DNA of 64,000 nucleotides. Origin: Marinobacter nauticus (lineage in GTDB: Bacteria > Pseudomonadota > Gammaproteobacteria > Enterobacterales > Shewanellaceae). The stretch lies in assembly GCF_019801015.1 (NCBI RefSeq), contig NZ_JAHVJZ010000001.1:248001-312000 (forward strand), written 5' to 3'. This document shows positions 38,274 to 48,959 of the stretch, piece by piece. The position numbers and the translations under genes are program-made. Every line of letters starts with the position of its first letter. Position 1 is the stretch's first letter. Below the pieces are notes generated by a model, which saw only the letters and a program-made list of their open reading frames with translations, ran no database searches and was not told the origin of the DNA.

Positions 38274-39380
38274 ATGTCCCGAATTCAATCCGAGCGTCTG
38301 ATCCAGCACTTTATCGAGCTGGTGAAAATCGACAGCGAATCCCGAAACGAAAAAGCGATCAGCGAAGCCCTTGCGGAGCAACTGGGCACGCTGGGTTTTG
38401 AAGTGCACAAGCAGAGCGTTGATGCAGCCATCTCCAACGGCCATAACCTCTATGCCTGTCTGCCGGGCACTCTGGAAGGCACCATTCTGCTGAGCTGCCA
38501 CATGGACACCGTAACGCCGGGCAACGGCATTGACCCGGTGATTGAAGAGGGGATCATTCGTTCCCGGGGCGACACCATTCTGGGTGGCGACGACAAGTCC
38601 GGCATTGCCGCCATTATGGAAGCGGTTCGCTCGATTCAGGAGCAGGGCCTGGCTCACCAGACCATCGAACTGGCCTTTACCGTGAACGAAGAGTGCGGTC
38701 TGCACGGTTCCAAGCTGTTTGATATGAGCCGGGTTAAGGCCACTCAGGGCATCGTACTGGATTCCGGGGGCCCGATTGGCACCATCATCACCATTGCCCC
38801 GGGCGCGGAAACCATGAAGGTCACCATTACCGGTAAACCGGCGCACGCCGGGCTGGCACCGGAAACCGGCATCAATGCCCTGACCGTTGCGGCGGATGCC
38901 ATCAGCACCATGAAACTGTCCCGCATCGACGAAGAAACCACCGCCAACATCGGTACGGTCCACGGCGGCAGCGCCACCAACATCGTGATGCCGACTCTGG
39001 TGATGGAGGCGGAGGCCCGCTCTCTGGATGACGACAAGCTGGCGGCCCAGGTGGCCCATATGGTCGACGCTTTCGAAGGGGCTGCCGAACGTCACGGCGC
39101 TCAGGTCAGCATTGAGCGCAGCCGTGAGTACGACGCGTACCGACTGAGTGACGATGAGCCGCTGGTGCAGGGCATTATGGCGGCGTTTGCGGCCAACGGT
39201 GTCGAGCCGATGACCAAGCCCACTGGCGGTGGCTCCGATGCCAACGTGTTCAACGCCAAGGGGATGAAGGTGGTGAACCTCTCTACCGGTATGGCCAAGG
39301 TCCACACCTGTGACGAGGAGATTGCGGTGGCCGATTTGGTGGCGATCAGCGACTTCCTCTTTACCTACCTGAGCCGTTAA
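38274..39380 (+). CDS. Peptidase T-like M20 metallopeptidase
   Basis: 368-residue zinc peptidase. The metal ligands are in LLSCHMDTV, LGGDDKSG, NEECGLHG, VLDSGG and the final STGMAKVHTCDE, as in PepT-like M20 enzymes that remove N-terminal residues from short peptides. The dimerisation domain lies about residues 175-290. ATG 38274 gives a product starting directly at the conserved helix (MSRIQSERLIQHFIELV); TTG 38229 and ATG 38241 are in frame but have no ribosome site. A cytoplasmic location is expected. Confidence 0.88.
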   Translation: MSRIQSERLIQHFIELVKIDSESRNEKAISEALAEQLGTLGFEVHKQSVDAAISNGHNLYACLPGTLEGTILLSCHMDTVTPGNGIDPVIEEGIIRSRGDTILGGDDKSGIAAIMEAVRSIQEQGLAHQTIELAFTVNEECGLHGSKLFDMSRVKATQGIVLDSGGPIGTIITIAPGAETMKVTITGKPAHAGLAPETGINALTVAADAISTMKLSRIDEETTANIGTVHGGSATNIVMPTLVMEAEARSLDDDKLAAQVAHMVDAFEGAAERHGAQVSIERSREYDAYRLSDDEPLVQGIMAAFAANGVEPMTKPTGGGSDANVFNAKGMKVVNLSTGMAKVHTCDEEIAVADLVAISDFLFTYLSR

Positions 39381-39396
39381 CGGGTATCCCAGTCAC

Positions 39397-39425
39397 AAAA
39401 AACGCCGCAGCTGCGGCGTTTTTTT
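39397..39425. terminator. Bidirectional terminator between peptidase gene and his operon
   Basis: Perfect palindrome AAAAAACGCCGCAG / CTGCGGCGTTTTTT with no spare loop bases, ending both convergent units. Confidence 0.95.
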
Positions 39426-39436
39426 ATGGCTGAAAT

Positions 39437-40042
39437 TCAGCGATGACGCTGTGCCAGCCGGGCTACGACCTCGGTCATCGGCACCTGCTGCTGCTCGAGC
39501 AGTACCGTCAGGTGGTAGAGCAGGTCGGCGCTCTCGTCGATCAGGTTTTCCCGGTCATTGGTGGCGGCGGCCAGCGCCACCTCCACGCCTTCCTCCCCCA
39601 CTTTCTGTGCCACCCGACGCGGCGGGCCTTGCAGCAGGCTGGCGGTGTAGCTGCTGTCCGGGTCCGCATCCGCCCGCTCGGCCACCAGTGCGGCAAGCTT
39701 GTTGAGGAAGGGTTGGTTGGTGGTATCGTCAAAACAGCTTTCCACGCCGAGGTGGCAGGTTGGGCCTTTTGGCAGTGCCTGTACCAGCAGGGCATCGTTA
39801 TCGCAGTCGGTGCCCAGCGTAACCAGTTCCAGCACATTACCGGAGCTTTCGCCTTTGGTCCAAAGCCGGTTCTTTGAGCGGCTGTAGAAGGTAACGTTGC
39901 CGGTCTCAAGGGTGGTGGCCAGCGCGTCAGGGTTCATATAGCCCAGCATCAATACGCGTCCGCTCAGGTGGTGTTGCACCACCGCTGGCACCAGGTTGTC
40001 CATTTTTTCCCAGTCGATGTCAGGGGCGTTCACTCGGTTCAT
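39437..40042 (-). CDS. hisI: Bifunctional phosphoribosyl-AMP cyclohydrolase / phosphoribosyl-ATP pyrophosphatase
   Basis: 201-residue HisIE fusion catalysing steps 2 and 3 of histidine synthesis. The N-terminal cyclohydrolase (residues 1-115) has [15 protein letters not shown], the zinc and magnesium region [14 protein letters not shown] and [10 protein letters not shown]. The C-terminal pyrophosphatase has [20 protein letters not shown] and [13 protein letters not shown]. It is the last gene of the his operon and overlaps hisF by four bases. Confidence 0.97.
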   Translation of the reverse strand: MNRVNAPDIDWEKMDNLVPAVVQHHLSGRVLMLGYMNPDALATTLETGNVTFYSRSKNRLWTKGESSGNVLELVTLGTDCDNDALLVQALPKGPTCHLGVESCFDDTTNQPFLNKLAALVAERADADPDSSYTASLLQGPPRRVAQKVGEEGVEVALAAATNDRENLIDESADLLYHLTVLLEQQQVPMTEVVARLAQRHR

Positions 40043-40812
40043 GGGCGTACCACCACGTTTTGGTTTAACAGGAATTGCTTGAGTTCGGGGATCGGGATGA
40101 TCCCTTTATGGAACACCGAGGCGGCGAGGGCGCCATCCACCCGGGCCTGCTTAAACACCTCGGCGAAGTGCTCCGGAGCGCCGGCCCCGCCAGAGGCGAT
40201 CAGCGGCACTGAGCACACCTTGCGCACCGCCGCCAGTTGGGTGATGTCGTAACCCTGGCGGACGCCATCCTGGTTCATCACGTTCAGCACGATTTCTCCG
40301 GCACCACGGCGGATCACCTCCTGCACCCAATCCAGCGTATCCCATGCGGTTTCCCGGGTGGCCGCTTCAGAGCCGGTAAACTGTTTCACCCGGTAGCGCC
40401 CGCTGTCCGCATCAAACCAGGAGTCGATGCCCACCACCACGCACTGGCGGCCAAAGCGATCGTTCAGACGGTTGATCAGGTCCGGATCGGACAGGGCCGG
40501 GCTGTTAACGGAGATCTTATCGGCACCGTCCGCCAGAATCGCCTGAGCGTCCTCAATGGTTTTGATGCCACCGGCCACGCAGAAGGGGATGTCCAGCTGC
40601 TCGGCCACCCGGGCTACCCAGCTTTTGTCCACGGTGCGGCCATCGGCACTGGCGGTGATGTCGTAAAACACCAGCTCATCAGCGCCCTCAGCCGCGTAGC
40701 GGGCGGCCAGCGGGACAATGTCACCCACGATCTCGTGGTTGCGAAACTGCACCCCTTTGACCACTTGACCGTCTTTAACGTCGAGGCAGGGAATTATCCG
40801 TTTTGCCAGCAT
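40039..40812 (-). CDS. hisF: Imidazole glycerol phosphate synthase, cyclase subunit
   Basis: 257-residue TIM barrel that uses ammonia from HisH to make imidazole glycerol phosphate and AICAR. Catalytic aspartates are in [15 protein letters not shown] (D11) and VVGIDSW (about D130). It overlaps hisA by 19 bases, so the two are translationally coupled. Confidence 0.98.
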   Translation of the reverse strand: MLAKRIIPCLDVKDGQVVKGVQFRNHEIVGDIVPLAARYAAEGADELVFYDITASADGRTVDKSWVARVAEQLDIPFCVAGGIKTIEDAQAILADGADKISVNSPALSDPDLINRLNDRFGRQCVVVGIDSWFDADSGRYRVKQFTGSEAATRETAWDTLDWVQEVIRRGAGEIVLNVMNQDGVRQGYDITQLAAVRKVCSVPLIASGGAGAPEHFAEVFKQARVDGALAASVFHKGIIPIPELKQFLLNQNVVVRP

Positions 40813-41531
40813 GCCAGTGCCTCCTCAATGGTGAATCGTCCGGCCAGTAACGCTTTGCCGATGATGATACCGCCAATGTTGATGGCTTTCAGGGCGCTCA
40901 GGTCGGCCAGCTCGGCGATGCCGCCGGAGGCCTGCCAGCGTACGGTGGGGTAGGTGGTAACCAGGTTCCGATACAGCGCCACGTTGGGGCCGGTGAGCAT
41001 GCCGTCCCGGTCGACGTCGGTGCAGAGCACGTCGGTGAGGCCCGCTTCGAGCAGTGGCGCGATCACTTCCGACAGCGCCTTGCCGGAGCCTTTTTGCCAG
41101 CCGTGGGTCAGCACCTCCGGCTCACCGCGCTCATCCAATCGCACATCCAGCGCTACGGTGATGCGATCTGCGCCATATTGGCGCAGCCAGCCGGCCACCC
41201 GTTGCGGCTGACTGACGGAGAGAGAGCCGATCACCACCCGGGCCACACCGATCGCCAGCAGCGAGGTCAGGTCCGCTTCTGATCGGACACCGCCGCCAAC
41301 CTGAATGGGGGCGTTCAGGTTTTTCACCAGGGCTTCGATGGTGGCCAGCTGACGATTGGCCGGATCTTTGGCGCCATCCAGGTCCACCAGGTGAAGCAGA
41401 GCGCTGCCGGCATTCTGGTAGGCGGTAAGTTGGGCCAGTGGGTCGTAAGCAAATTCGGTGACGGCGTTAAAGTCGCCTTTTTCAAGGCGAACCACTTTGC
41501 CGTCGATAAGGTCAATGGCCGGAATGATCAT
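40794..41531 (-). CDS. hisA: Phosphoribosylformimino-AICAR ribotide isomerase
   Basis: 245-residue TIM barrel catalysing the Amadori rearrangement of ProFAR. The motif [16 protein letters not shown] holds the catalytic aspartate, and [12 protein letters not shown] and [11 protein letters not shown] form the phosphate sites. It overlaps hisH by four bases. Confidence 0.98.
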   Translation of the reverse strand: MIIPAIDLIDGKVVRLEKGDFNAVTEFAYDPLAQLTAYQNAGSALLHLVDLDGAKDPANRQLATIEALVKNLNAPIQVGGGVRSEADLTSLLAIGVARVVIGSLSVSQPQRVAGWLRQYGADRITVALDVRLDERGEPEVLTHGWQKGSGKALSEVIAPLLEAGLTDVLCTDVDRDGMLTGPNVALYRNLVTTYPTVRWQASGGIAELADLSALKAINIGGIIIGKALLAGRFTIEEALACWQNG

Positions 41532-42115
41532 GCCGGGAACTCCAGAAAATTCTTCAGAATGCGGGCGCCGACGGCACCGCTGCGCTCGGGGTGAAACTGC
41601 ACGCCCATCACGTTGCCACGGCCCACGGCGGCACTGAAACGCTGGCCATACTCCGTGGTGGCCAGGGTCAGGTTGCCTTCCGCCACGCCGTAGCTGTGAA
41701 CGAAGTAGACGTAATCGCCTTTGTTGATGCCGGCAAACAGTGGGTGGTCGACCGGTTCAAGGGTGTTCCAGCCCATATGAGGCAGCGGGCGCTGACCCAC
41801 TTCAAGGCGCTCTGTGGTAAAGGGCAACAGGCCCGGCAGGCGGGTATTGCCCTCCTGCGAAGACTCCCCAAGCAGTTGCATGCCGAGACAGATCCCCAGC
41901 ATTGGCTGTTCAATTTTCGGCAACACCGAAAGCAGATTTCGCTCTGCCAGCTGAACCATGGCAGCCTGAGCGGAGCCGACGCCGGGCAGAATCACCCGCT
42001 CGGCGCTGAGGATGGTGGTGGCATCGGCACTGACCAAGGCGGGCGCGCCGAGACGCTCAAAGGCAAAACGGACGGAAGCCAGATTAGCGCAACCGGTATC
42101 GATAATGACGGTCAT
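41528..42115 (-). CDS. hisH: Imidazole glycerol phosphate synthase, glutamine amidotransferase subunit
   Basis: 195-residue class I glutaminase that feeds ammonia to HisF. The nucleophile cysteine is in MLGICLGMQLL, and the histidine/glutamate pair is in GVQFHPERSGAVG. A gap of 14 bases separates it from hisB. The start MTVIIDTGCANLASV is typical. Confidence 0.97.
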   Translation of the reverse strand: MTVIIDTGCANLASVRFAFERLGAPALVSADATTILSAERVILPGVGSAQAAMVQLAERNLLSVLPKIEQPMLGICLGMQLLGESSQEGNTRLPGLLPFTTERLEVGQRPLPHMGWNTLEPVDHPLFAGINKGDYVYFVHSYGVAEGNLTLATTEYGQRFSAAVGRGNVMGVQFHPERSGAVGARILKNFLEFPA

Positions 42116-42129
42116 GGTGTCGAGGCTCC

Positions 42130-43197
42130 TTACAGCGTGCCTTTGGAGGAGGGCAGGGTGTTACCCTCTTTTCGCAGTGCCTGACGCAGGGTGCGGCCCA
42201 GTGCCTTAAACAGGGCTTCCACCTTGTGGTGCTCATTGTCACCTGCCACTTTCAGATTCAGGGTGCAGGCCAGGCCGTCGGCAAAGCTGCGGAAAAAGTG
42301 GGGGACCATCTCGGTGGAAAGACCGCCCACGGCGTCCCGTCGAAACTCGGCGTCAAACACCAGAAAGGCGCGACCGGAGAGATCCAGCAGGCAATGGGCT
42401 TCGGTTTCGTCCATCGGCAGAGAGAATCCGAAACGGCCGATGCCCCGCTTGTCACCCAGCGCCTGGCGAATGGCGGCCCCCAGTGCCAGCGCCGCGTCTT
42501 CAATGCTGTGGTGGTCGTCGATGTCCAGATCCCCGGTCATGGTCAGCTCCAGGGCAAAGCCGCCGTGCGTGGCAATCTGATCCAGCATGTGGTCGAAAAA
42601 GCCGATGCCGGTATTGATGGACACCGGGCCGGTGCCGTCCAGATCCACCTTTACCCGGATGTCGGTTTCTGAGGTGGTGCGACGCAAGGAAGCGACCCGG
42701 CTCTGTCCGGTCAGCTGGCGGGCAATCGCTTCCCAGCCGTTGTCGACCGGATCGTATTGGATGCCACGAATGCCCATGCCCTGAGCCAGCTGAATATCGG
42801 TTTCCCGATCACCAATAACATAAGAGCGCTCGAAATCCACTTTACCCTCCACCAGATAGGGCTGAACCAGCCCCAGGCGAGGTTTGCGGCAGGCGCAGTT
42901 CTGTTGGTCAAAGTGGGGACAGATAAGCACCTCGTCAAAGCGGATCCCCTGGCTATCAAAGATCGCCATCATGGCGTTGTGGGGCGCGTCAAAGTCCGCT
43001 TGCGGGAAGCTGTCGGTCCCCAGACCATCCTGGTTGGACACCATCACCAGACGGTAACCAGCGTCCTGCAGCTGGCGCAGAACCGGGATAACCATCGGTT
43101 CAAGTTTCAGTTTGTCCAGCCGGTCCAGCTGCTTGTCGATGGGCGGCTCTTCCACCAGCGTGCCATCACGGTCGATAAAGAGAATCGGTTGCTTCAT
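42130..43197 (-). CDS. hisB: Bifunctional histidinol-phosphatase / imidazoleglycerol-phosphate dehydratase
   Basis: 355-residue fusion. The N-terminal HAD phosphatase ([13 protein letters not shown], zinc loop [15 protein letters not shown]) and the C-terminal dehydratase ([33 protein letters not shown]) are both complete. The fused form is characteristic of gammaproteobacteria. Its stop and the upstream hisC end share one base with the start. Confidence 0.98.
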   Translation of the reverse strand: MKQPILFIDRDGTLVEEPPIDKQLDRLDKLKLEPMVIPVLRQLQDAGYRLVMVSNQDGLGTDSFPQADFDAPHNAMMAIFDSQGIRFDEVLICPHFDQQNCACRKPRLGLVQPYLVEGKVDFERSYVIGDRETDIQLAQGMGIRGIQYDPVDNGWEAIARQLTGQSRVASLRRTTSETDIRVKVDLDGTGPVSINTGIGFFDHMLDQIATHGGFALELTMTGDLDIDDHHSIEDAALALGAAIRQALGDKRGIGRFGFSLPMDETEAHCLLDLSGRAFLVFDAEFRRDAVGGLSTEMVPHFFRSFADGLACTLNLKVAGDNEHHKVEALFKALGRTLRQALRKEGNTLPSSKGTL

Positions 43198-44285
43198 TAC
43201 ACGGCATCCTTGTTGATTACAGCTGACTGGCCCAGCGCGGCAATCAGTGCCCGCTCAACCTGTTCAATTTCACTGTCGGCACCAATGCTGATGCGCAGCC
43301 AGTCATCCAGCGCCGGATTCTTGTAGGCGCGGACAAACAGCCCCTGCTGCGCCAGAGCGTCGTAGCAGCGACGGGCGTCTTTCAGCTCGAACAGCAGAAA
43401 GTTGGCCTCGGATGGCAGCACCTGGCGCACGGCACTCAATTGACTCAGGCGCTGAGCCAGTTGTTGCCGACGCGCGTTCAGTTGGGCCACCTGGGTCTGC
43501 ATCCGTTTCAGCCCTTCTGGCGACAGCGCTTCGGCGGCAAGCTGAGCCACCGGCTCCGGCACCGGATAGGGGGCGATCACTTTTTCCAGCACCCGAATGA
43601 TGGCCGGGTCGGCCAGGGTAAAGCCACAGCGGGCGCCGGCCAGGGCAAACGCCTTGGACAGAGTACGCAGCACCACAATATTGGGACTTTGTGACAGCGC
43701 GTCCGCGACGCTCAGTTCAGGGCAAAACTCGATGTAGGCTTCATCCACAACCAGCAGGCTGTCCGGCAGCTCTGCGGCCAGTCGCACCAGCGAATCCGGT
43801 GCAATGACGGTACCGCTGGGGTTGTTGGGGTTGCAGACAAACACCAGCTTGCAGCCCTGCACCTGGGCGATAATGTCCTGCGGTAGCTGGTAGCCTTCCG
43901 CCCATTGCAGGGTACGGCAGGTGACGGCATTGGTGGCGGCGCTGATGGCGTACATGCCGTAGCTCGGCCCGCAGGTGGCGACGGCGTCAATGCCGGGGCG
44001 GCAGAAGGCGCGGATAAGAAGATCGATCCCCTCATCCGCGCCCCGGGTGATCAGCACCTGTTCCGGACCCACCCCGGCGTAGCTGGCGTAGGCATTGCGG
44101 ACGCCGCCGGGCTGGCAGTCGGGGTAACGGTTTACCCCCACTACCGCGGTGTTGTTCCAGGGTGACTCGTTGGCATTGAGCCAGACGGTGCCACCTGAGG
44201 CTTCCCGACGGGCGGAGGCGTAGGGGGTCAGTGCGGCGATCTCCGGTCGCACCAGGCGGTCAATCCAAGGTTGTGCGTTACTCAT
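43197..44285 (-). CDS. hisC: Histidinol-phosphate aminotransferase
   Basis: 362-residue PLP enzyme. The Schiff-base lysine is in [15 protein letters not shown], and the cofactor-contacting [12 protein letters not shown] and VVDEAYIEF are present. It overlaps hisD by four bases and touches hisB at one base. It is cytoplasmic. Confidence 0.98.
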   Translation of the reverse strand: MSNAQPWIDRLVRPEIAALTPYASARREASGGTVWLNANESPWNNTAVVGVNRYPDCQPGGVRNAYASYAGVGPEQVLITRGADEGIDLLIRAFCRPGIDAVATCGPSYGMYAISAATNAVTCRTLQWAEGYQLPQDIIAQVQGCKLVFVCNPNNPSGTVIAPDSLVRLAAELPDSLLVVDEAYIEFCPELSVADALSQSPNIVVLRTLSKAFALAGARCGFTLADPAIIRVLEKVIAPYPVPEPVAQLAAEALSPEGLKRMQTQVAQLNARRQQLAQRLSQLSAVRQVLPSEANFLLFELKDARRCYDALAQQGLFVRAYKNPALDDWLRISIGADSEIEQVERALIAALGQSAVINKDAV

Positions 44286-45562
44286 GGCTGAGCCTCCATG
44301 CGCAGGGTGACGGCATTGGCGTGGGCGCGCAGGCCTTCGGCTTCTGCCAGAGTGGTGACGGCATTGCTCAGACCCGCAAGCCCTTCGCGGGTGAGTTCCT
44401 GAACGGTAAAGCGGCGCTGAAAGTCGGCCAGTGAGAGGCTGGATGCGGTACGGGCCGCACCGTAGGTGGGCAATACGTGGTTGGTGCCGCTGACGTAATC
44501 ACCGACGGACTCCGGCGTCCACGGGCCAAGAAAAATGGAACCGGCGGCGCGCAGCAGCGGCAGCAGTTCGCGGGGCGCACGGGTTTGCACAATCAGGTGC
44601 TCGGGCGCATAGGCGTTGCTGATGTCGCAGGCCTGCTGGAGAGAATCCGCCAGGATGACACGACTTTGAGCCAGCGCCGCGCCAGCCATGTCGGCACGGG
44701 GCAGGGCCGCGAGTTGACGCGCCACTTCAGCGGCCACTTCATCCGCCAGAGAGGCGCTGTTGGTCACCAGCATCACCTGAGAGTCGGCGCCGTGCTCAGC
44801 CTGAGAGAGCAGGTCAGCGGCGACAAACGCGGGGTTGGCGCTGTCGTCCGCGATCACCAGCACTTCAGAGGGGCCCGCCGGCATATCAATCGCGGTGCCC
44901 TGTTGACTGACCTGGGCTTTGGCTTCGGTGACAAACCGGTTACCCGGACCAAAAATCTTGTCCACTTTGGGTACGGTTTCGGTGCCGTAGGCCAGGGCAG
45001 CAACCGCCTGCGCGCCACCGATGGTGTACAGGGCATCCACGCCACAGCGGGAGGCGGCATAGAGTATGGCGTCATTCACCGGCGGCGGCGTCACCATCAC
45101 CTTCAGCGCACAGCCCGCGATGCGGGCGGGCAGCGCCAGCATCAGCACGGTGCTGATCAAGGGGGCGGTGCCACCGGGCACGTACAGCCCAACCCGTTCG
45201 ATCGCTTCGCTACGCAACTCGCAGCGCACCCCGCTGGCCACGTTCAGTGACAGGGTTTGCGGTTGTTGGGCGCTGTGGAAGCGACCGATGTTGTCGATCG
45301 CCTGATCGACAGCGGCTTTTAAGGACCGGTTGAGGCGGTTGCCGGCTGCGGCCATTTCGTCCGGTTCGATAACCCAGTCAGCGGGCATGGCGCCGTCAAA
45401 CTGCTCGGTCAGCGCCTTAACTCCGGCATCTCCGTCGGATTTTACCCTGTTCAGAATGGCGCTGACCGTGTCCGCCACCTGAGTGTCCTGCACCAGATCG
45501 GAGCGACGCAGGGCGCGCTCTTGGCCTTCTTTGTCCAGTTGTTGCCAGATTACCCGTTCCAT
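44282..45562 (-). CDS. hisD: Histidinol dehydrogenase
   Basis: 426-residue zinc enzyme for the last two oxidations to histidine. The motifs VGLYVPGGTAPLISTVLML, IFGPGNRFVTEAK, MPAGPSEVLVIADD and the zinc-site region SQAEHGADSQ are intact. Three bases separate it from hisG. Confidence 0.98.
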   Translation of the reverse strand: MERVIWQQLDKEGQERALRRSDLVQDTQVADTVSAILNRVKSDGDAGVKALTEQFDGAMPADWVIEPDEMAAAGNRLNRSLKAAVDQAIDNIGRFHSAQQPQTLSLNVASGVRCELRSEAIERVGLYVPGGTAPLISTVLMLALPARIAGCALKVMVTPPPVNDAILYAASRCGVDALYTIGGAQAVAALAYGTETVPKVDKIFGPGNRFVTEAKAQVSQQGTAIDMPAGPSEVLVIADDSANPAFVAADLLSQAEHGADSQVMLVTNSASLADEVAAEVARQLAALPRADMAGAALAQSRVILADSLQQACDISNAYAPEHLIVQTRAPRELLPLLRAAGSIFLGPWTPESVGDYVSGTNHVLPTYGAARTASSLSLADFQRRFTVQELTREGLAGLSNAVTTLAEAEGLRAHANAVTLRMEAQP

Positions 45563-45565
45563 GGT

Positions 45566-46486
45566 TTACCCCAGCATCTTTTCAATAGGCAGAACCAGAA
45601 TGGAGCTGGCGCCCAGGGATTTCAGCTCCTCCATGGTGTCCCAGAACAGCGTTTCGGAACTGACCGCGTGCAGGGCAACCCGGCTGTCGTCTTCCGCCAG
45701 GGGCAAAACGGTAGGATTCTCCGCGCCGGGCAGCAGGGCGATGATCCGCTCCAGCTCCGCTTTGGGGGCGTGCAGCATGATGTACTTGCTCTCTTTGGCC
45801 TGAATCACCCCGTTAACGCGCACCAGCAGCTTATCCACCAATGCCTGACGAGCCGGGTCCAGCGCCTGCGGGGTCTGAATCAGCGTCGCCATGGAGCGGA
45901 ACACCACCTCCACCTCTTTCAGGCCGTTTGCCTCAAGAGTGGCGCCGGTCGACACCAGATCACAGATGGCATCGGCGAGGCCAGCCCGGGGCGCCACTTC
46001 GACCGAGCCTTTCAGCATGCAGCTTTTGAAGGGCACCGCTTTCTCGTTGAGGTAGCGGCGCAGCAGGTTGGGGTAGGAGGTGGCGATACGGCATTGGGCG
46101 AGGGAGTCCGCGGCGGCGTAGTCAAAGTCTTCCGGCACCGCCAGAGAGAGACGACAACCACCGAAATCCAGTCGACGCAGGGGTTGGTAGGCGGCTTCCT
46201 GTCCGCGCGCTTCCCGCTCCAGACGCTCCTCTTCCAGTACGTTTTCGCCGACAAAGCCGAGGTCGACCACGCCATCCATCACCAGGCCAGGGATGTCATC
46301 GTCGCGCACCCGCAGAATGTCGATGGGGAGATTTTCTACGTGGCTCATCAGACGCTGATCCCGCAGATTCAGCTTCAGGCCGCAGCGCTTGAGCAGGGCC
46401 TGACTCTCATCGGAGAGGCGGCCGGATTTTTGGATGGCGATGCGCAGTCGCCCGGTGTTTGCAGTTTGTGTGGTGCTCGGTGTCAT
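45566..46486 (-). CDS. hisG: ATP phosphoribosyltransferase (long form)
   Basis: 306-residue first enzyme of the pathway, feedback-inhibited by histidine. The N-terminus [20 protein letters not shown] and the phosphate-binding loop [14 protein letters not shown] define it. The long form has a C-terminal regulatory ACT-like domain and needs no HisZ. The start is set at ATG 46486, which gives [17 protein letters not shown], with AAGGA upstream; it lies 23 bases after the attenuator stem. Confidence 0.96.
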   Translation of the reverse strand: MTPSTTQTANTGRLRIAIQKSGRLSDESQALLKRCGLKLNLRDQRLMSHVENLPIDILRVRDDDIPGLVMDGVVDLGFVGENVLEEERLEREARGQEAAYQPLRRLDFGGCRLSLAVPEDFDYAAADSLAQCRIATSYPNLLRRYLNEKAVPFKSCMLKGSVEVAPRAGLADAICDLVSTGATLEANGLKEVEVVFRSMATLIQTPQALDPARQALVDKLLVRVNGVIQAKESKYIMLHAPKAELERIIALLPGAENPTVLPLAEDDSRVALHAVSSETLFWDTMEELKSLGASSILVLPIEKMLG

Positions 46487-46509
46487 GATCTCAGTCCTTT
46501 TAAAACGAA

Positions 46510-46536
46510 AAACCCCTGGCGCTCTGCCAGGGGTTT
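46510..46536 (-). terminator. his operon attenuator terminator
   Basis: On the minus strand AAACCCCTGGC pairs with GCCAGGGGTTT over 11 bp with a 5-base loop, followed by TTCGTTTT. It lies between the histidine leader peptide and hisG, as in classical attenuation. Confidence 0.9.
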
Positions 46537-46600
46537 CGTCTGTTTGGACTGTCACCACCGGAGGCGCCGTAACGGCAGCCCCCAGCGATGTCGCCTTCGG

Positions 46601-46654
46601 CTACCGCTGAGTGTGATGATGATGGTGGATAGCGTTCAGGCTAAAACGGTTCAT
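46601..46654 (-). CDS. hisL: his operon leader peptide
   Basis: 17-residue peptide MNRFSLNAIHHHHHTQR. Five consecutive histidine codons (CAC CAT CAT CAT CAC) would stall ribosomes when charged tRNA-His is scarce, which disrupts the terminator at 46510-46536. It has a TTTGGA ribosome site. This is too short for ordinary gene callers. E. coli HisL has seven histidines in the same context, so the mechanism is well supported. Confidence 0.95.
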   Translation of the reverse strand: MNRFSLNAIHHHHHTQR

Positions 46655-46822
46655 TGATGTCCAAATCCGATGAATATGTGCTTGCTATTTACGCTAATGC
46701 ACCGGTTTTTCTTTTGCAAGGGCCATTTTTGCTTTTTGCCGTTATGGCTTATGACGTATGGTGACGCCTGTTATCAGGGCCGGTGAGCCGCACCACATCC
46801 AACGACAGCGCCAGGAGTTTCA

Positions 46823-48739
46823 GTGGCATCAAGCCGTTTGCACAAAGAGGTGGCCCTCGCGCTGGGTGATCAGGGGATGCTCAGTCAGGGCATCGCCGGT
46901 TTCCGGTCACGGCAAGTGCAGCACACCCTGGCTCAGGCGCTGGTGGACGCGTTGCAGTCTCACAAAACGCTGGTGGCCGAGGCCGGCACCGGCATTGGAA
47001 AAACCTTTGCCTACCTGGTGCCAGCGTTGCTCAGCGGTAAACGCACCCTGGTCAGCACCGGCAGTAAAAACCTGCAGGATCAGTTGTTCCTGAAGGACCT
47101 GCCTGCGTTGCTGGCACTGCTGGAGCGGCCGCCCAAAGTGGCGTTGCTGAAAGGGCGCAGTAACTACCTCTGTCACTACCATCTGAACCGTCGCCTGGCG
47201 GACCTGCCTGATGACACCACGCTGGTGGATGAACTGATGCGGATACGTCACTGGGCCAACGGCACGGTGTCCGGCGACTTTGCCGAGATCACGTCGGTGC
47301 CGGAAGACTCGCTGGCGCTGGTGATGGCCGGGTCCACCAACGACAACTGCCTGGGTCGCAAGTGCCCGGAGTTTGATCGCTGCTGCTTGCGTAAGGCTCG
47401 GGAAAAGGCGCTGGATGCGGATTTAGTGGTGGTCAATCATCACCTCTTCTTCGCCGATATGGCGCTAAAGGAGACGGGATTTGCGGAGATCCTGCCGAGC
47501 TGTGAGCTGTTTATTTTTGATGAGGCCCATCAACTTCCGGACATTGCCCTGAACCACTTTGCCACCTCGGTGAGCAGCCGACAGCTGTTGGATGTTGCCC
47601 GGGAGATGCTGCGGGCGTATGCCACCGCACTGCGGGATTGCCGACAGATTCAATCGGCCGCCTCGCGATTGCAGGCGGTGGTGGCGGACCTCCACGACGC
47701 ACTGGTTTCGGCGCACTCCACCGACTGGCGTCAGATCCGGGAACAGGCGTCCATCGCGGACTCGGTACGCAATCTGGCGGAAGCCTTGGGCTTTGCCCGT
47801 CGTATTCTGGAAACCCAATTAAGTCGGGATGAAGGGGCGGACCACGCCTTTGAGCGTGCCTGTCTGCTGGAAGGCCGATTATCCGCGTTTCTGGCCCCCG
47901 GGCAGGCGTCGCTGACGGTGGAGTGTCACCGCGGCCACTTCACCCTACGCTCCAGCCCCCTGTCCGTCGCCAAAGAGTGCCAGGGATACTACCAACAGTT
48001 TAAGGCGGGTTGGGTGTTCACCTCAGCCACTCTGACGGTGGCCGACCGCTTTGACCATTTTATCGATGCGCTGGGTTTGAAGGAGCCGGTTGAGCTGATC
48101 CTCGACAGCCCCTTTGATTACCCCAATCAGGCGCTGCTGTGCGTTCCCAGATACCTGCCGGAACCGGGCAGGGCAGAAGTGGCGGACAGGCTGACCGAAG
48201 TGGCGCTTGAGTTGTGTCGTGCGGCCCGGGGCCGCACGTTCTTGCTGTTCACCAGTTACCAGATGATGCACCAGGTGGGAGAACGGCTGGCACGGCGACT
48301 GGATTTGCCGATTCTGGTGCAGGGGATGGGGTCCAAACGGACACTGCTCAGCCGCTTTACTCAGTTGGGCAACGCAGTATTGCTGGGCACCGCCAGCTTC
48401 TGGGAAGGGGTGGACGTTCGTGGCAAGGCGCTGAGTTGCGTCATGATCGACAAATTGCCTTTTGCCTCGCCGGACGACCCACTGGTCAAGGCCCGCTCCG
48501 ATGCGGTTAAGCTGCGTAATGGTGATCCCTTTACCGAAGTGCTGGTACCTGGTGCGGTGATTGCGCTGAAGCAGGGAGTCGGGCGGCTAATCCGTGGAGA
48601 AAGCGACCGGGGTGTACTGGTGATCGCCGACCCTCGTCTGGTGAGTCGCCCCTACGGTGCGCTGTTTCTCTCCAGCCTGCCGCCCATGGCCCGCACCCGC
48701 GATTTGGAGCGGGCCGTAGCGATGCTGGAAGAACTGTAG
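46823..48739 (+). CDS. yoaA: DinG-family ATP-dependent DNA helicase YoaA
   Basis: 638-residue XPD/DinG-like superfamily 2 helicase. Walker A is EAGTGIGKT, and the DEAH box is DEAHQLPDIALN. The iron-sulfur cluster cysteines are in CHYHLN and CLGRKCPEFDRCCLRKA. The C-terminal motif VGRLIRGESDRGVLVI is intact. It is YoaA rather than DinG by length and by its place next to tsaB; in E. coli YoaA acts with HolC in damage tolerance. The start is GTG 46823 behind CCAGGAG. Confidence 0.92.
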   Translation: MASSRLHKEVALALGDQGMLSQGIAGFRSRQVQHTLAQALVDALQSHKTLVAEAGTGIGKTFAYLVPALLSGKRTLVSTGSKNLQDQLFLKDLPALLALLERPPKVALLKGRSNYLCHYHLNRRLADLPDDTTLVDELMRIRHWANGTVSGDFAEITSVPEDSLALVMAGSTNDNCLGRKCPEFDRCCLRKAREKALDADLVVVNHHLFFADMALKETGFAEILPSCELFIFDEAHQLPDIALNHFATSVSSRQLLDVAREMLRAYATALRDCRQIQSAASRLQAVVADLHDALVSAHSTDWRQIREQASIADSVRNLAEALGFARRILETQLSRDEGADHAFERACLLEGRLSAFLAPGQASLTVECHRGHFTLRSSPLSVAKECQGYYQQFKAGWVFTSATLTVADRFDHFIDALGLKEPVELILDSPFDYPNQALLCVPRYLPEPGRAEVADRLTEVALELCRAARGRTFLLFTSYQMMHQVGERLARRLDLPILVQGMGSKRTLLSRFTQLGNAVLLGTASFWEGVDVRGKALSCVMIDKLPFASPDDPLVKARSDAVKLRNGDPFTEVLVPGAVIALKQGVGRLIRGESDRGVLVIADPRLVSRPYGALFLSSLPPMARTRDLERAVAMLEEL

Positions 48740-48959
48740 CTCGCTTACCAGGGGGCCGGTCGCATGAGCCAACCATTGGGGCAGCGGCGAGCACTCTGGT
48801 GCCCCATCTCCGTCAGTCAAGCGGTTAGAGCAGGGGCTGTGGCCGTGCTATCATCCCGCGATTGCTGTTTTAAGTCCGTCTCCGACTATGATTTTTGAGC
48901 CGGGCAGGGACTGTCTTCGCACGGCGTTGATGGCCCGATAAAGGTAGAAGAGACCGTTA

